Positions 24,241 through 30,920 of a DNA stretch of 31,002 nucleotides are shown here, in pieces. The notes below the pieces were generated by a model. It saw only the letters and a list, made by a program, of their open reading frames with translations, was not told the origin of the DNA and did no database searches. The position numbers and the translations under genes are program-made. Source of the DNA: an uncultured Eggerthellaceae bacterium (lineage in GTDB: Bacteria; Actinomycetota; Coriobacteriia; Coriobacteriales; Eggerthellaceae); NCBI GenBank assembly GCA_934648845.1, contig CAKUFS010000028.1, positions 1 to 31,002 of the forward strand. The letters run 5' to 3'. Within the stretch, counting starts at the first letter, position 1. Each line of letters starts with the position of its first letter.

Positions 24241-24687
24241 ATGGCACTGTTGGTTCCTCGTACTCGTGATTTCTTCAACGAAATGATGACTGACCCCTTC
24301 GAATCGTTCTTTGGAAGCGCTCCGGTACAGCATACGCCCTCGGCAATCATGCATACCGATATCAAGCAGACCGAGACAGGCTTTGAGCTGATTGTTGATC
24401 TTCCTGGCTTCTCGAAGGAAAACGTCACTGCCGATTTGAAGGATGGCGTTCTTACCATCAAGGCTCACACTGAAACCGAGACTGAAGAGAAGTCCGAAAA
24501 GAAGGAAACGTGGGTTCGTAAAGAACGTTTCAGTGGTCAATGCAGCAGGTCCTTCTACGTTGGTGAAGACATTGACGAAGCCGAAATCAAGGCTCGCTTT
24601 GAAAATGGCACGTTGATTGTCGCCGTTCCGAAGAAGATTGAGCAGCCGAAGCTTGATGAAGCACGTACGATTGCAATTGAAGGGTAG
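24241..24687 (+). CDS. hsp20: Small heat-shock protein (Hsp20/alpha-crystallin family)
   Basis: The 148-residue ATP-independent holdase chaperone binds unfolded proteins. After a short variable N-terminus (about 35 residues) comes the alpha-crystallin domain, roughly residues 36-130, with ELIVDLPGFSKENV and the closing GTLIVAVPKK signature. The C-terminus carries an I-x-I motif (IAI), which docks into neighbouring subunits to form oligomers. ATG 24241 follows CAAGGAG. It is a single-gene unit, with a terminator shared with the convergent ferrochelatase gene. Confidence 0.95.
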   Translation: MALLVPRTRDFFNEMMTDPFESFFGSAPVQHTPSAIMHTDIKQTETGFELIVDLPGFSKENVTADLKDGVLTIKAHTETETEEKSEKKETWVRKERFSGQCSRSFYVGEDIDEAEIKARFENGTLIVAVPKKIEQPKLDEARTIAIEG

Positions 24688-24748
24688 CCGTTGAAAGTTG
24701 CCAACACACGAGAATTTTGCTTTGATTGAAACGATTTGAGCATTGCAA

Positions 24749-24787
24749 AAGGTCGTGCCGGGGTGTTCCTCCGGCACGACCTTTCTT
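24749..24787. terminator. Strong bidirectional terminator between hsp20 and hemH
   Basis: AAGGTCGTGCCGG (24749-24761) pairs with CCGGCACGACCTT (24771-24783) as a 13-bp perfect stem with a nine-base loop. T-rich sequence follows on the plus strand and a short A/T flank on the other. Confidence 0.92.
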
Positions 24788-24803
24788 TTCGTGTTTAACC
24801 TTT

Positions 24804-25865
24804 TTACCTGGCGTTTTGTTCGTGTGAGTCCCTCGATTTATCCATGGCATTCGCTACCGCAATGCGAAGTGCTTCGATAAGACCAGGATTACAGCCCAGA
24901 GCCGGCACATATGTAAATGAGGCGCGACTATTCAGTTCCGATGCGGCTTCGCTATTTTCGGCTTTGCTGCAAAAAGCGGACGCATTCTCAACGTAATTGC
25001 GCAAGTCTCTGTTGATTTCGATCGTTGTTTCCGTGTTATCAGCCACAAAACCCGGACATACCACGCAGATATCGGAAACACCGCTATCGATCTGGTCTTT
25101 TACCACCTGCTCCGTGAAGGGAGAAAGCCAGGCGCGTGAATCAAACCTGCTCTGAAAGCTCAAAATCACATCTTGGGAGGGCAGTCCCAGATCATCAGCA
25201 ATCCATTCCTTCGTTTGTCTGCATTGATTGAGGTACGTGGGATCCTTCTTTATATCTGAGAGCATGGTGGAATGAAAACTCACGATGAGTTTTGATCCAG
25301 GTGCATATGTCCAGGAGCGATTGATCTGTTCCGCTAAAGTATTGCGATAAGCGAGAATGTCGTGAAAACTTTGAATCTCATGGATGTAGGGCTTCCAACC
25401 TTGTTTTTCGAGCTTTTTAAGCTGTCTTCGTGCTTCCTTAAAACAGGAACCTGCGCAAACTTTCACGTTTTGCGGATAGAGCGGCAGCAGCACAATCTCG
25501 GTGCATTTTTCTTGGCGAAGCGCTTCCAGGCCTGATGAAATACTCGGAGCGCCATAGCGCATTGCAAGCACAACGCGGTATGTACGATTGTCGGAATTGC
25601 TGTTGAGTGCTTCCTGGAGCAAGTGGGCTTGCTGCTCGCTGGTACGCAGGAAAGGGGAGCCGGCTGGCGTCCAAAACGCACGATAGTTCTCTACCGTGTG
25701 CTCTGGACGCTTCGAAACAATGTGCGAGACGATCGCTTTTCGTATAGGGTACGGCGCGCCAATGATATAAGGGTCCATAAGGAACTCTGAAAGGTAAGGC
25801 TTTATAGCTTCAATGGTTGGAGCGTCGGGAGTTCCCGTGTTGATGAGCATAACACCGATAGTCAT
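24804..25865 (-). CDS. hemH: Ferrochelatase
   Basis: The 353-residue enzyme inserts ferrous iron into a porphyrin. Conserved features are INTGTPDAP at the N-terminus, His198 in IVSFHST and Glu279 in VADNTETTIEI, the proposed metal-binding and catalytic pair, plus the SRFDSRAWLSPFTEQ stretch. The N-terminal NTGTPDAP and EFLMDP wording resembles protoporphyrin ferrochelatases of Gram-negatives more than the coproporphyrin type of Gram-positives, but substrate cannot be settled by eye. The start was set at 25865, where GAAAGGCG precedes ATG on the minus strand; the longer frame adds 60 unsupported residues. No other heme gene is nearby. Confidence 0.92.
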   Translation of the reverse strand: MTIGVMLINTGTPDAPTIEAIKPYLSEFLMDPYIIGAPYPIRKAIVSHIVSKRPEHTVENYRAFWTPAGSPFLRTSEQQAHLLQEALNSNSDNRTYRVVLAMRYGAPSISSGLEALRQEKCTEIVLLPLYPQNVKVCAGSCFKEARRQLKKLEKQGWKPYIHEIQSFHDILAYRNTLAEQINRSWTYAPGSKLIVSFHSTMLSDIKKDPTYLNQCRQTKEWIADDLGLPSQDVILSFQSRFDSRAWLSPFTEQVVKDQIDSGVSDICVVCPGFVADNTETTIEINRDLRNYVENASAFCSKAENSEAASELNSRASFTYVPALGCNPGLIEALRIAVANAMDKSRDSHEQNAR

Positions 25866-25963
25866 GTTGCGCCTTTCGCTGCTGTTACAAATTAGGTTTG
25901 CTGCAGGGTGCTGTCGAAGCAAGAACACCCTTGTTGGTTGCATTGAGTCTGGTAGTAAGCAGA

Positions 25964-26042
25964 TTATCACGTATGGTTCCTTGAAATAGTTGGGTTGTCT
26001 GCGACAGGTAGGATTGTTTTTGCCGTGAGCTCTCTGTGATAA
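25964..26042. promoter_or_regulatory. Divergent promoter region of hemH and the YgbA-like gene
   Basis: The 7-mer GTGATAA occurs in mirror orientation: as TTATCAC at 25964-25970 (GTGATAAT towards hemH) and at 26036-26042 (GTGATAAC towards the plus-strand gene). Each could be a -10 element (GATAAT, TGATAA). The plus-strand one has TTGTTT 17 bases upstream. The symmetry may also reflect a shared regulator site. Confidence 0.4.
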
Positions 26043-26076
26043 CATTCATTTACCCAATTTCCAAAAAGGAACAAGC

Positions 26077-26433
26077 ATGAACGAAAAGACCTTTGAGCGC
26101 GATGCTCAAACCCTTCGTGTTATGACGCAAATGTATTGTGCGAATCATCATGGAACTAACTGCAAGCGCGTAAGTGGAGATAGAGGCAGGAACACAGGGG
26201 ACGATGTGTTGTGCGAACAATGCAGTACAGTGCTTGCGTATTCCCTGGAAAGAACGGCAAGATGTCCTCATGAGCATAAGGGAAACTGCAAGGATTGCTC
26301 CATTCACTGCTATAAACCTGATATGCGAGTGGCAATTAAAGAGATTATGTCATATGCGGGACCACGGATGCTCTATGCGCATCCTCTGCTGGCCTTGCGC
26401 TACGTGGCAAGAAAGATCAAGGGTATGCTCTAG
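26077..26433 (+). CDS. ygbA: YgbA/NO-type cysteine-rich protein (nitrous-oxide-stimulated promoter family)
   Basis: The 118-residue protein matches my memory of the YgbA_NO family: N-terminal CANHH, then Cys46-x2-Cys49, Cys63-Pro, Cys71-x2-Cys74-x3-Cys78-Tyr-Lys-Pro, and the closing YAGPRMLYAHPLLALRY. In enterobacteria, ygbA belongs to the NO-responsive NsrR regulon and is linked to recovery from nitrosative stress; a role here is inferred only from the family. The cysteines likely bind metal or an Fe-S cluster. AAAAGGAAC precedes ATG 26077. It is divergent from hemH, which is notable because heme and NO biology overlap. Its stop overlaps the end of the LysR pseudogene by four bases. Confidence 0.85.
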   Translation: MNEKTFERDAQTLRVMTQMYCANHHGTNCKRVSGDRGRNTGDDVLCEQCSTVLAYSLERTARCPHEHKGNCKDCSIHCYKPDMRVAIKEIMSYAGPRMLYAHPLLALRYVARKIKGML

Positions 26434-27216
26434 CAGAAACGATCGTTGCAGTAGCGCATCTGCGGCGTGCTGGCATCAAGTCCTTGTTCAACAAATGCAC
26501 CAACATATGCGTAGATTTCAGGACGAAGATGGCACACCACTTTTCCTTCCATTGCGTCTCCCGATAAAAGACGGCTAAAGCCGTCCGTGAAGGTGGCATA
26601 ATCTCCCGATTGCAGATACTGTATAAGCCGTTCAGTATTGGTGGTGTGCAGGCGCACGGGGCTTTTGAGCTTTTCGTTGCCGAAGAAGTCATCGATTATG
26701 GCGTTAAGAACCACTTCGTTGTAGTAAACGATTGGTAGATTTGCAGCCTCACGTGCGGAAATACTCCGCTTGGAAGGTGAAGTATTTCCGCGAAGAAAGC
26801 AGGACAATCTCTGTCTTGAACAGGGGTAAAAAGACGTTCGGGCCATCTTCGGTTATTGCTGCAATTTCATGCTCGCGCAGCACGGCAAATACGACCGCGT
26901 TTCCCAGGGGAAGCACGGGCATGCCCTCAAGCTCAGGGCGCGTGATTTTCTCGAAAGGCAGATCAAGAAGTTGTGCGGTTTCTGGTTGGCGGACAAGAGA
27001 AGACACAATATTGCCAGTGAAGAGCGGCATTCCATAGAGCGATAGCCCTTCGTAGTCGTTTTTAGTGCCGTTTTTGACATCAAGCTCTAATCGCAGCTTT
27101 CGGGTGCTTTCAACAATATCAAGGGCGTGCTGCTTGAGCGTTTCCCCCGAGCTGGTCGGCACCATGCGGTTACCGCTGCGCTCGGACAATTCGACCCCAA
27201 GTTCTTCAGATAAACC
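26430..27216 (-). pseudogene. Broken LysR-family regulator gene (5'-truncated and frameshifted)
   Basis: Two overlapping minus-strand frames together spell a LysR protein. The upstream frame begins within the end of the HTH domain (SEELGVELSERSGNRM, like the usual EEELGVELFER) and continues through the first lobe to about 26780. The substrate-binding domain then resumes in a second frame (KRSISAREAANLPIVYYNE) and runs to a stop at 26430. The switch lies near 26760-26810. Upstream, the reading frame meets a TAG at 27217-27219 and no HTH remains, so the first 40 or so residues are lost. With both defects the gene should be dead unless the sequence has errors. The intact LysR gene at 23040 is a distinct sequence, not an obvious copy. 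Confidence 0.85.
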
Positions 27217-27274
27217 CTAATGTCTGTGCTAAATTTAGCGTTAGCATGCAGGCTTGTATTTCACGAGGGTAAAT

Positions 27275-27844
27275 ATGAGAAAGCTAAAATACGGAAATAC
27301 TAACACGTACTTTATAGACGGTCTCCTGTTTGATACCGATATGCCTGGAACAATGTCGCAGTTTTTCAAGACAATAAAGCAAAATGAAATTTCGTTTGAG
27401 GATATTCATTATGCGCTTGCTTCGCATTATCATCCAGATCACATTGGTCTTATCAGCGAGCTGATGGATATGGGTGTACGGCTTATTATCGTTGAAAATC
27501 AGATGAAGCTGGTCCATTTTGCGGATGAGATTATAAGGCGTCAATACGGCAGTAAGTATTCGCCGATAGACGAAACGCGGGCAAAAGTAATTTCAATAGA
27601 TGAAAGCAGGAGGTTCTTGAAAAGCATTGGAATTGACGGTGAGATTATTCCCACATGGAGCCACAGTAAAGATGGAATTGCTCTAATCCTTGACGATGGG
27701 AACTGCTTCGTCGGAGATTTAGAACCCAGAAGCTATATTGATGCTTACGAAGACAATCGCATTTTGGAAAGCGATTGGAGCAGGATTGCATCATATAATC
27801 CTAAAGTAATACATTTCGGACACGCAAATGAACAGACACTATAG
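27275..27844 (+). CDS. MBL-fold (metallo-beta-lactamase superfamily) hydrolase
   Basis: The 189-residue protein has the binuclear metal motif HYHPDH (His51, His53, Asp55, His56) and a later Asp in CFVGDLEPRS, typical of the fold. It is shorter than glyoxalase II or full beta-lactamases and has no signal peptide, so it is a cytoplasmic hydrolase of unknown substrate. ATG 27275 was chosen because GAGGG lies six bases before it; a TTG seven codons earlier is less likely. Base and codon use is clearly more AT-rich than the ech, oad and pckA genes, with many AUA, AAU and AGG/AGA codons. This and the adjacent broken genes suggest horizontal gain. Confidence 0.88.
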   Translation: MRKLKYGNTNTYFIDGLLFDTDMPGTMSQFFKTIKQNEISFEDIHYALASHYHPDHIGLISELMDMGVRLIIVENQMKLVHFADEIIRRQYGSKYSPIDETRAKVISIDESRRFLKSIGIDGEIIPTWSHSKDGIALILDDGNCFVGDLEPRSYIDAYEDNRILESDWSRIASYNPKVIHFGHANEQTL

Positions 27845-27976
27845 TGCCAATGAAAGTAAATTTCAGAGCAGAAATCGGATGCGGGAATGCCCTCGATTTT
27901 CATCTTTGTTGCAAGAGAAGATTCACTTCCGGGTTGAAGGGTGATAGCCTATTTCCTTACTGGCTAAATGTCATTC

Positions 27977-28026
27977 TTGTTTTTTTTTTTTTCAATGTGC
28001 AATAATTTTTATTATCGAATAATTCG
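27977..28026 (+). promoter_or_regulatory. Candidate promoter with a T13 tract in its spacer
   Basis: A run of 13 T lies at 27980-27992. TTGTTT (27977-27982) could be a -35 and AATAAT (28001-28006) a -10, separated by 18 bases that are mostly the T-run. Slippage in the run would alter that spacing. A perfect short palindrome CGAAT-A-ATTCG (28016-28026) lies near the expected start site. The -10 and -35 assignments are tentative; no hairpin sits directly before the T-run, so it is not an ordinary terminator. The rest of the 214-base gap before it holds no gene. Confidence 0.45.
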
Positions 28027-28058
28027 GCAATGACTGTTTCAAATCTTCAGGAGGATAT

Positions 28059-28581
28059 ATGAAAACCATTACTCGCCGACGCTTCATCGGCTTGTGCGTG
28101 TCCGCAACGTTGGCCTTCAGCCTTGCCGGCTGTGACTCGCGCCGCCGCACCTTCACCGATTTGCGGGAATCAGGTAGCACTGAAGCCAAAAACCCCCGAT
28201 GCAGGCTTGATGGCCGAGGATGAACCCGAAAGCGGAACGGTGCTTGATGGTTCCGAGTACGGATACGCATGTATCAGCGTTGCCGCATCGAGCAACGCAA
28301 GTGCCTACATCAAAGTGCTCAATCCCGACGATACGCTTCAGGTCGAATTTTACGTTAGGGCTGGCGAGGAAGGGTATGTTGACGTTCCACAAGGAACCTA
28401 CAATGTGCATTTCGCGCAAGGCAAAACTTGGTACGGAACTGGAGATAGGTTCGGAAGCAAGACTGTGTATGGCAAAGACGACGGAGTTGAGCTTTCTTAC
28501 GGCGAGGGAGTGCAATACAGCCTAACCTACATTACAAACGGTAATTTGCATTTGAAAAAGCTCAATAAGAACGACTTCTAA
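28059..28581 (+). pseudogene. Lipoprotein gene split by a one-base frameshift at A5C5
   Basis: AGGAGG sits before ATG 28059, and the frame begins with a convincing export signal: RRR, a hydrophobic core and the lipobox LAGC (Cys25), possibly Tat-type. That frame stops at 28221-28223. The mature domain continues in the next frame to 28581 and reads LMAEDEPESGTVLDGSEYGY onwards, with YVRAGEEGYVDVPQGTYNV and GKTWYGTGDRFGSKTVYG. This looks like a small beta-sandwich family I have seen in Firmicutes and actinobacteria, of unknown function. Removing one A from AAAAA (28188-28192, followed by CCCCC) joins both parts into one about 173-residue lipoprotein. It may be a dead gene, a phase-variable one, or a sequencing error. 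An internal ATG at 28210 could give an unexported form. Confidence 0.75.
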
Positions 28582-28598
28582 GTCACTGGACACGAAAT

Positions 28599-28654
28599 AC
28601 TGGGACCTGGCGTCTAGTAAGCGAGGACAAGGTGAAGGTCTACCGGGTCCCAGT
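28599..28654 (+). promoter_or_regulatory. 12-bp hairpin enclosing a GTG start
   Basis: ACTGGGACCTGG (28599-28610) pairs with CCGGGTCCCAGT (28643-28654) with a single U-G wobble. The 32-base loop contains GAGG and GTG 28632. A competing hairpin GTCCC (28647-28651) with GGGAC (28660-28664) is also possible. No T-run follows, so termination is unlikely; control of translation is the simplest reading. Confidence 0.5.
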
Positions 28655-29135
28655 CTGCAGGGACAGGGATTTGCGAATAACATTGTTCCAGGATGAAAAA
28701 ATCAATCGGAAGGTGGTAATGGAGATGCTTGTCAACTTGGGTTCAAATGACATGATCGCGCGGTTCGACAACGGGGGCTGCGCGGCGCTTAAGGCGGGAG
28801 AAGCCGTGTTCAACAACGGCTATCGGAGAGTAAACGGGACGTTCTGCCCAAGACAACCCGAGTTCATAAGACCTCGGGGGACTGCCCGCGGCGAATTGGC
28901 GATGCTCGGCATCGCAGTTGGAGCGGCGGTCGTATCCGAAATCCTCATCCCCCTTGCGAAAAAGCTGGTTTTGGAGAAGATCTACCCCTTGGTAAGCGGC
29001 TGTATCGGTAAAAGAACAGACAAAAAGAGCGATTGCGCAGGAGCTGCGGGGAATGTCGATGCGCCTGATTCAGAGGAATCAGGCGTTCGCCCTCTCGTCG
29101 TCGATGTCGGCAGGCAGATTGAAGAGGCGGTATAG
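28632..29135 (+). CDS. Unrecognised 167-residue protein with one membrane segment
   Basis: I do not recognise this family. The first 90 residues look like a soluble mixed alpha/beta region (MKVYRVPVCRDRDLRITLF). A hydrophobic helix follows at about 96-113 (LAMLGIAVGAAVVSEILIP), then a basic segment and an acidic, low-complexity tail. GTG 28632 follows GAGGACAAG and lies inside a hairpin loop. An alternative ATG at 28719 has a better ribosome binding site (GGAAGG, five bases before) and would remove 29 residues. The N-terminal segment reads as coherent protein, so the longer form is given. The next gene starts two bases after the stop, so they are coupled and perhaps act together. Confidence 0.65.
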   Translation: MKVYRVPVCRDRDLRITLFQDEKINRKVVMEMLVNLGSNDMIARFDNGGCAALKAGEAVFNNGYRRVNGTFCPRQPEFIRPRGTARGELAMLGIAVGAAVVSEILIPLAKKLVLEKIYPLVSGCIGKRTDKKSDCAGAAGNVDAPDSEESGVRPLVVDVGRQIEEAV

Positions 29136-29137
29136 GC

Positions 29138-29455
29138 ATGCCGACGAAAGGGTGCCCGCGGGAATTGTCGTCTGAAGCGATCAGGAAGAAGCTCGGGTTT
29201 GGAATTGCCTTTGCGGCTTTAGCTCTCTCGCTCGCTGCGCTGCTCCTTGCTGCATATGCTCCTGAGGCTATAGCCTCATCACGCTGGCTCTCTCTTCCAG
29301 GGCTTGCGATGCCGGGTTGGTCTCCTCTTTTCGCGGCGGGAACGGGTTTGCTTTTGCTGCAGTCGGGGTGCGAAAAACTATCTCTTTTGATGACGCTTGC
29401 TTCAGCGGTTTCGGCATTCGCCATGATGGCAACTTGCGCGGCGGCATTGGCGTAA
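29138..29455 (+). CDS. Small two-helix membrane protein, unrecognised
   Basis: The 105-residue protein has a basic N-terminus followed by a strong hydrophobic segment at about 20-42 (IAFAALALSLAALLLAAYA). A second, more broken hydrophobic stretch covers about 60-105 (LFAAGTGLLLLQ and LASAVSAFAMMATCAAALA), so it has two or three membrane helices. I know no function. ATG 29138 is two bases after the previous stop, with GAGGCGG upstream, so it is translationally coupled to the one-helix protein before it. The pair looks like a small two-gene membrane unit. Overprediction is possible because the segment is GC-rich and Ala/Leu-rich. Confidence 0.55.
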   Translation: MPTKGCPRELSSEAIRKKLGFGIAFAALALSLAALLLAAYAPEAIASSRWLSLPGLAMPGWSPLFAAGTGLLLLQSGCEKLSLLMTLASAVSAFAMMATCAAALA

Positions 29456-29475
29456 CCTGATTCGTGCGCTTACGA

Positions 29476-29484
29476 TGCTATAAT
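29476..29484 (+). promoter_or_regulatory. Extended -10 promoter element (TGCTATAAT)
   Basis: A full extended -10 match, with transcription start expected near 29491, 42 bases before the zinc-ribbon gene. No good -35 is visible, which is normal for extended -10 promoters. Confidence 0.65.
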
Positions 29485-29532
29485 CTTAGCTATTGATGGG
29501 ATTTGAGCACTGCGAAGAGGCGATGGGAGACT

Positions 29533-29832
29533 ATGGGGCTGCTCGATACGATTGCAGGGGCTTTGTCCTTGTTCGATGACAACGATTGCGATTGGCTTTG
29601 CGATGAATGCGATGCGCATATGAACGACCAGCCAGGGTTCACCACGCTGTTTGGTACATGGACATGCAAAGAATGCGGCGCAACCAACGATGTGAGTGAG
29701 AACAACATTGTCGATGTCGATGACGACGATGGCTACGTCGGGAACTACCAATACTACAAAGATGAGGAAAAGAGAATCCGCGAGGAGGACGAAGAGATGT
29801 GGGAGCTCGGAATAGATCCTTACGACGATTGA
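29533..29832 (+). CDS. Small acidic zinc-ribbon protein
   Basis: The 99-residue protein carries two Cys-x2-Cys pairs, Cys23/Cys26 (CDEC) and Cys45/Cys48 (CKEC), which form a likely zinc ribbon. A very acidic C-terminal half follows (VDVDDDDG, EEDEEMWELG). Similar short proteins appear in gut Firmicutes and actinobacteria, some labelled Sec7-like exchange factors; I regard that label as unreliable and give no function. ATG 29533 was chosen over the upstream in-frame GTG because GGGAG lies just before it and the protein then starts MGLLDTIAGALSLFD, a common N-terminus in the group. A strong extended -10 lies upstream, so it is probably transcribed alone. Confidence 0.75.
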   Translation: MGLLDTIAGALSLFDDNDCDWLCDECDAHMNDQPGFTTLFGTWTCKECGATNDVSENNIVDVDDDDGYVGNYQYYKDEEKRIREEDEEMWELGIDPYDD

Positions 29833-30014
29833 CGACTGTGGGTTCGTAGATTCACCAGCTCTAAGTAAATAAGACTGTTTGGCTTTGGTTGAGCATATGG
29901 CAAGACATTAAGCTTCTGCCCGTGATATTGTAAGGGTGCAACTACGTATTGGTGCGGGCGGCATGCTCCCTTCTTGGCTTGACGAATGTCACAGCGGGGA
30001 AGGAGGTGCATGCT

Positions 30015-30176
30015 ATGGAATTCGTTCTCAACCTTCCGAAAGGCTCAACTAGCGCGTTTTTCGTCGCATTGGCGGCTGCGCTAGCCACAAGGCTGGCAGA
30101 CGGCGGAAGGAAGAAACAGGGACAACGACGAAAAAACCACCCGCGCCGCAAACGTAGTGGTGGTTCTCGCAAATAA
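30015..30176 (+). CDS. 53-residue peptide: hydrophobic helix plus highly basic tail
   Basis: I do not recognise this peptide. A near-perfect ribosome binding site, AAGGAGGT, lies seven bases before ATG 30015, which is the main reason to call it. Residues about 12-28 form a short hydrophobic helix (STSAFFVALAAALATRL). The last 25 residues are almost all Lys, Arg, Gly, Ser and His. The layout recalls small membrane-acting toxins or leaderless bacteriocins, but also a chance open frame in GC-rich DNA. Its 3' end lies opposite the hipA remnant frame. No antisense RNA or immunity gene was recognised beside it. Confidence 0.5.
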   Translation: MEFVLNLPKGSTSAFFVALAAALATRLADGGRKKQGQRRKNHPRRKRSGGSRK

Positions 30177-30205
30177 TGAGAGCATGCTGCTCGATTTTGT
30201 TGGTT

Positions 30206-30374
30206 GTCGCACGGCCTTGTCCCGGTAGGGCCTGGTGGAAAGCGGCATGGACGACGACAGCGGAACGCCGCGGTAGCCTCTCCCGTAGGCGAAGGAAAGC
30301 GAGTCGGCCCCGTCCTGGGAAAGGGTTCCCGCGAGCTTGCCGGCGATGAGCACGTCGAGGACGCCGGCAGTCAT
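30206..30374 (-). pseudogene. hipA: 5' fragment of hipA (toxin kinase) ending after about 56 residues
   Basis: The first 56 codons read as the N-terminal subdomain of HipA: a VLIAGKLAGTLSQDG strand pair, LSFAYGRGYRG, and PLSSSMPLSTRPYRDKAVR, matching the usual LSxSLPLxxxPYxGxxVRPFFDGLLPE. After VR the family sequence (FFDGLLPE and the whole kinase domain, about 350 residues) is gone. The frame runs on to 30081 without similarity. Its ATG overlaps the hipB stop (ATGA), the standard hipBA arrangement, and GGAGGT lies inside the hipB end. The toxin cannot be active; this is a deletion or replacement remnant. Confidence 0.8.
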
Positions 30375-30682
30375 CGCGCACCTCCCTTCAGGATGGAGAG
30401 AGCGCCAGCGGAGGCATCGTCACGAGCCGCAGGCCCTTCGATGCCCGACTGCCCAGCCTGCGGCTCATCTGAGGGGTTCTCGACGGTCAGCTCCAGCCCC
30501 AGACCCAGGGTCCCGAGCACGGCGGTGAGCTTGTCCAGCTGCGCGCCGGGGTTTTGTCTCAGTTCCAGCGACCAAAGGCAGCGCTTCGACACGCCCGCGG
30601 CTTCTGCCAGCTGAGCCTGGGTCATCCCCAATTCAGCGCGCCTGTCTTTTATGGCATAGCCTATCTCCAGCGCATCAACCAT
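30371..30682 (-). CDS. hipB: HipB-like antitoxin/XRE-family regulator
   Basis: The 103-residue protein has an XRE helix-turn-helix at about residues 7-62 (IKDRRAELGMTQAQLAEAAG followed by VSKRCLWSLELRQN), as in HipB, which represses its operon and binds HipA. The C-terminal 35 residues are polar and look disordered. The start ATG at 30682 has GAGAGGGT upstream on the minus strand. It is followed directly by the hipA stub, so it is an orphan antitoxin that may still regulate transcription. Repeats in its promoter region fit autoregulation. Confidence 0.88.
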   Translation of the reverse strand: MVDALEIGYAIKDRRAELGMTQAQLAEAAGVSKRCLWSLELRQNPGAQLDKLTAVLGTLGLGLELTVENPSDEPQAGQSGIEGPAARDDASAGALSILKGGAR

Positions 30683-30724
30683 GGATACCCTCTCGTCTTA
30701 GGCGAATTATTCTTTCTCATCATT

Positions 30725-30779
30725 TTGCGATTATGATAGTTCGCAATATTATGCTAGTCATTATTCTCGCAACATTATA
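30725..30779 (-). promoter_or_regulatory. hipB promoter with repeated TTGCGA operators
   Basis: On the minus strand TATAAT (30774-30779) is a consensus -10. The 12-mers ATAATGTTGCGA and ATAATATTGCGA are direct repeats (30767-30778 and 30741-30752, start to start 26 bases). A third half-site TTGCGA on the plus strand (30725-30730) forms TTGCGA-N10-TCGCAA with the second. Spacing of about 2.5 helix turns suits binding by HipB dimers. Confidence 0.6.
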
Positions 30780-30852
30780 CGTTTGGCGGTATGTTCCTGG
30801 AATCCGTTACGTGGCAACTGGAATATGCCGTGACCCTACTTCCATACACAAA

Positions 30853-30889
30853 GATAGCACCCATGATGCAGTGCACCATGGGTGCTATC
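30853..30889 (-). terminator. 13-bp perfect hairpin, probable terminator of a minus-strand gene
   Basis: GATAGCACCCATG (30853-30865) pairs exactly with CATGGGTGCTATC (30877-30889) around an 11-base loop. On the minus strand it is followed by TTTGTG, a weak T-run. It lies downstream of whatever minus-strand gene enters from the right edge, and upstream of hipB. Confidence 0.6.
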
Positions 30890-30920
30890 TAGGTTGTCAT
30901 GCACGTATGGTGCACGTTTT

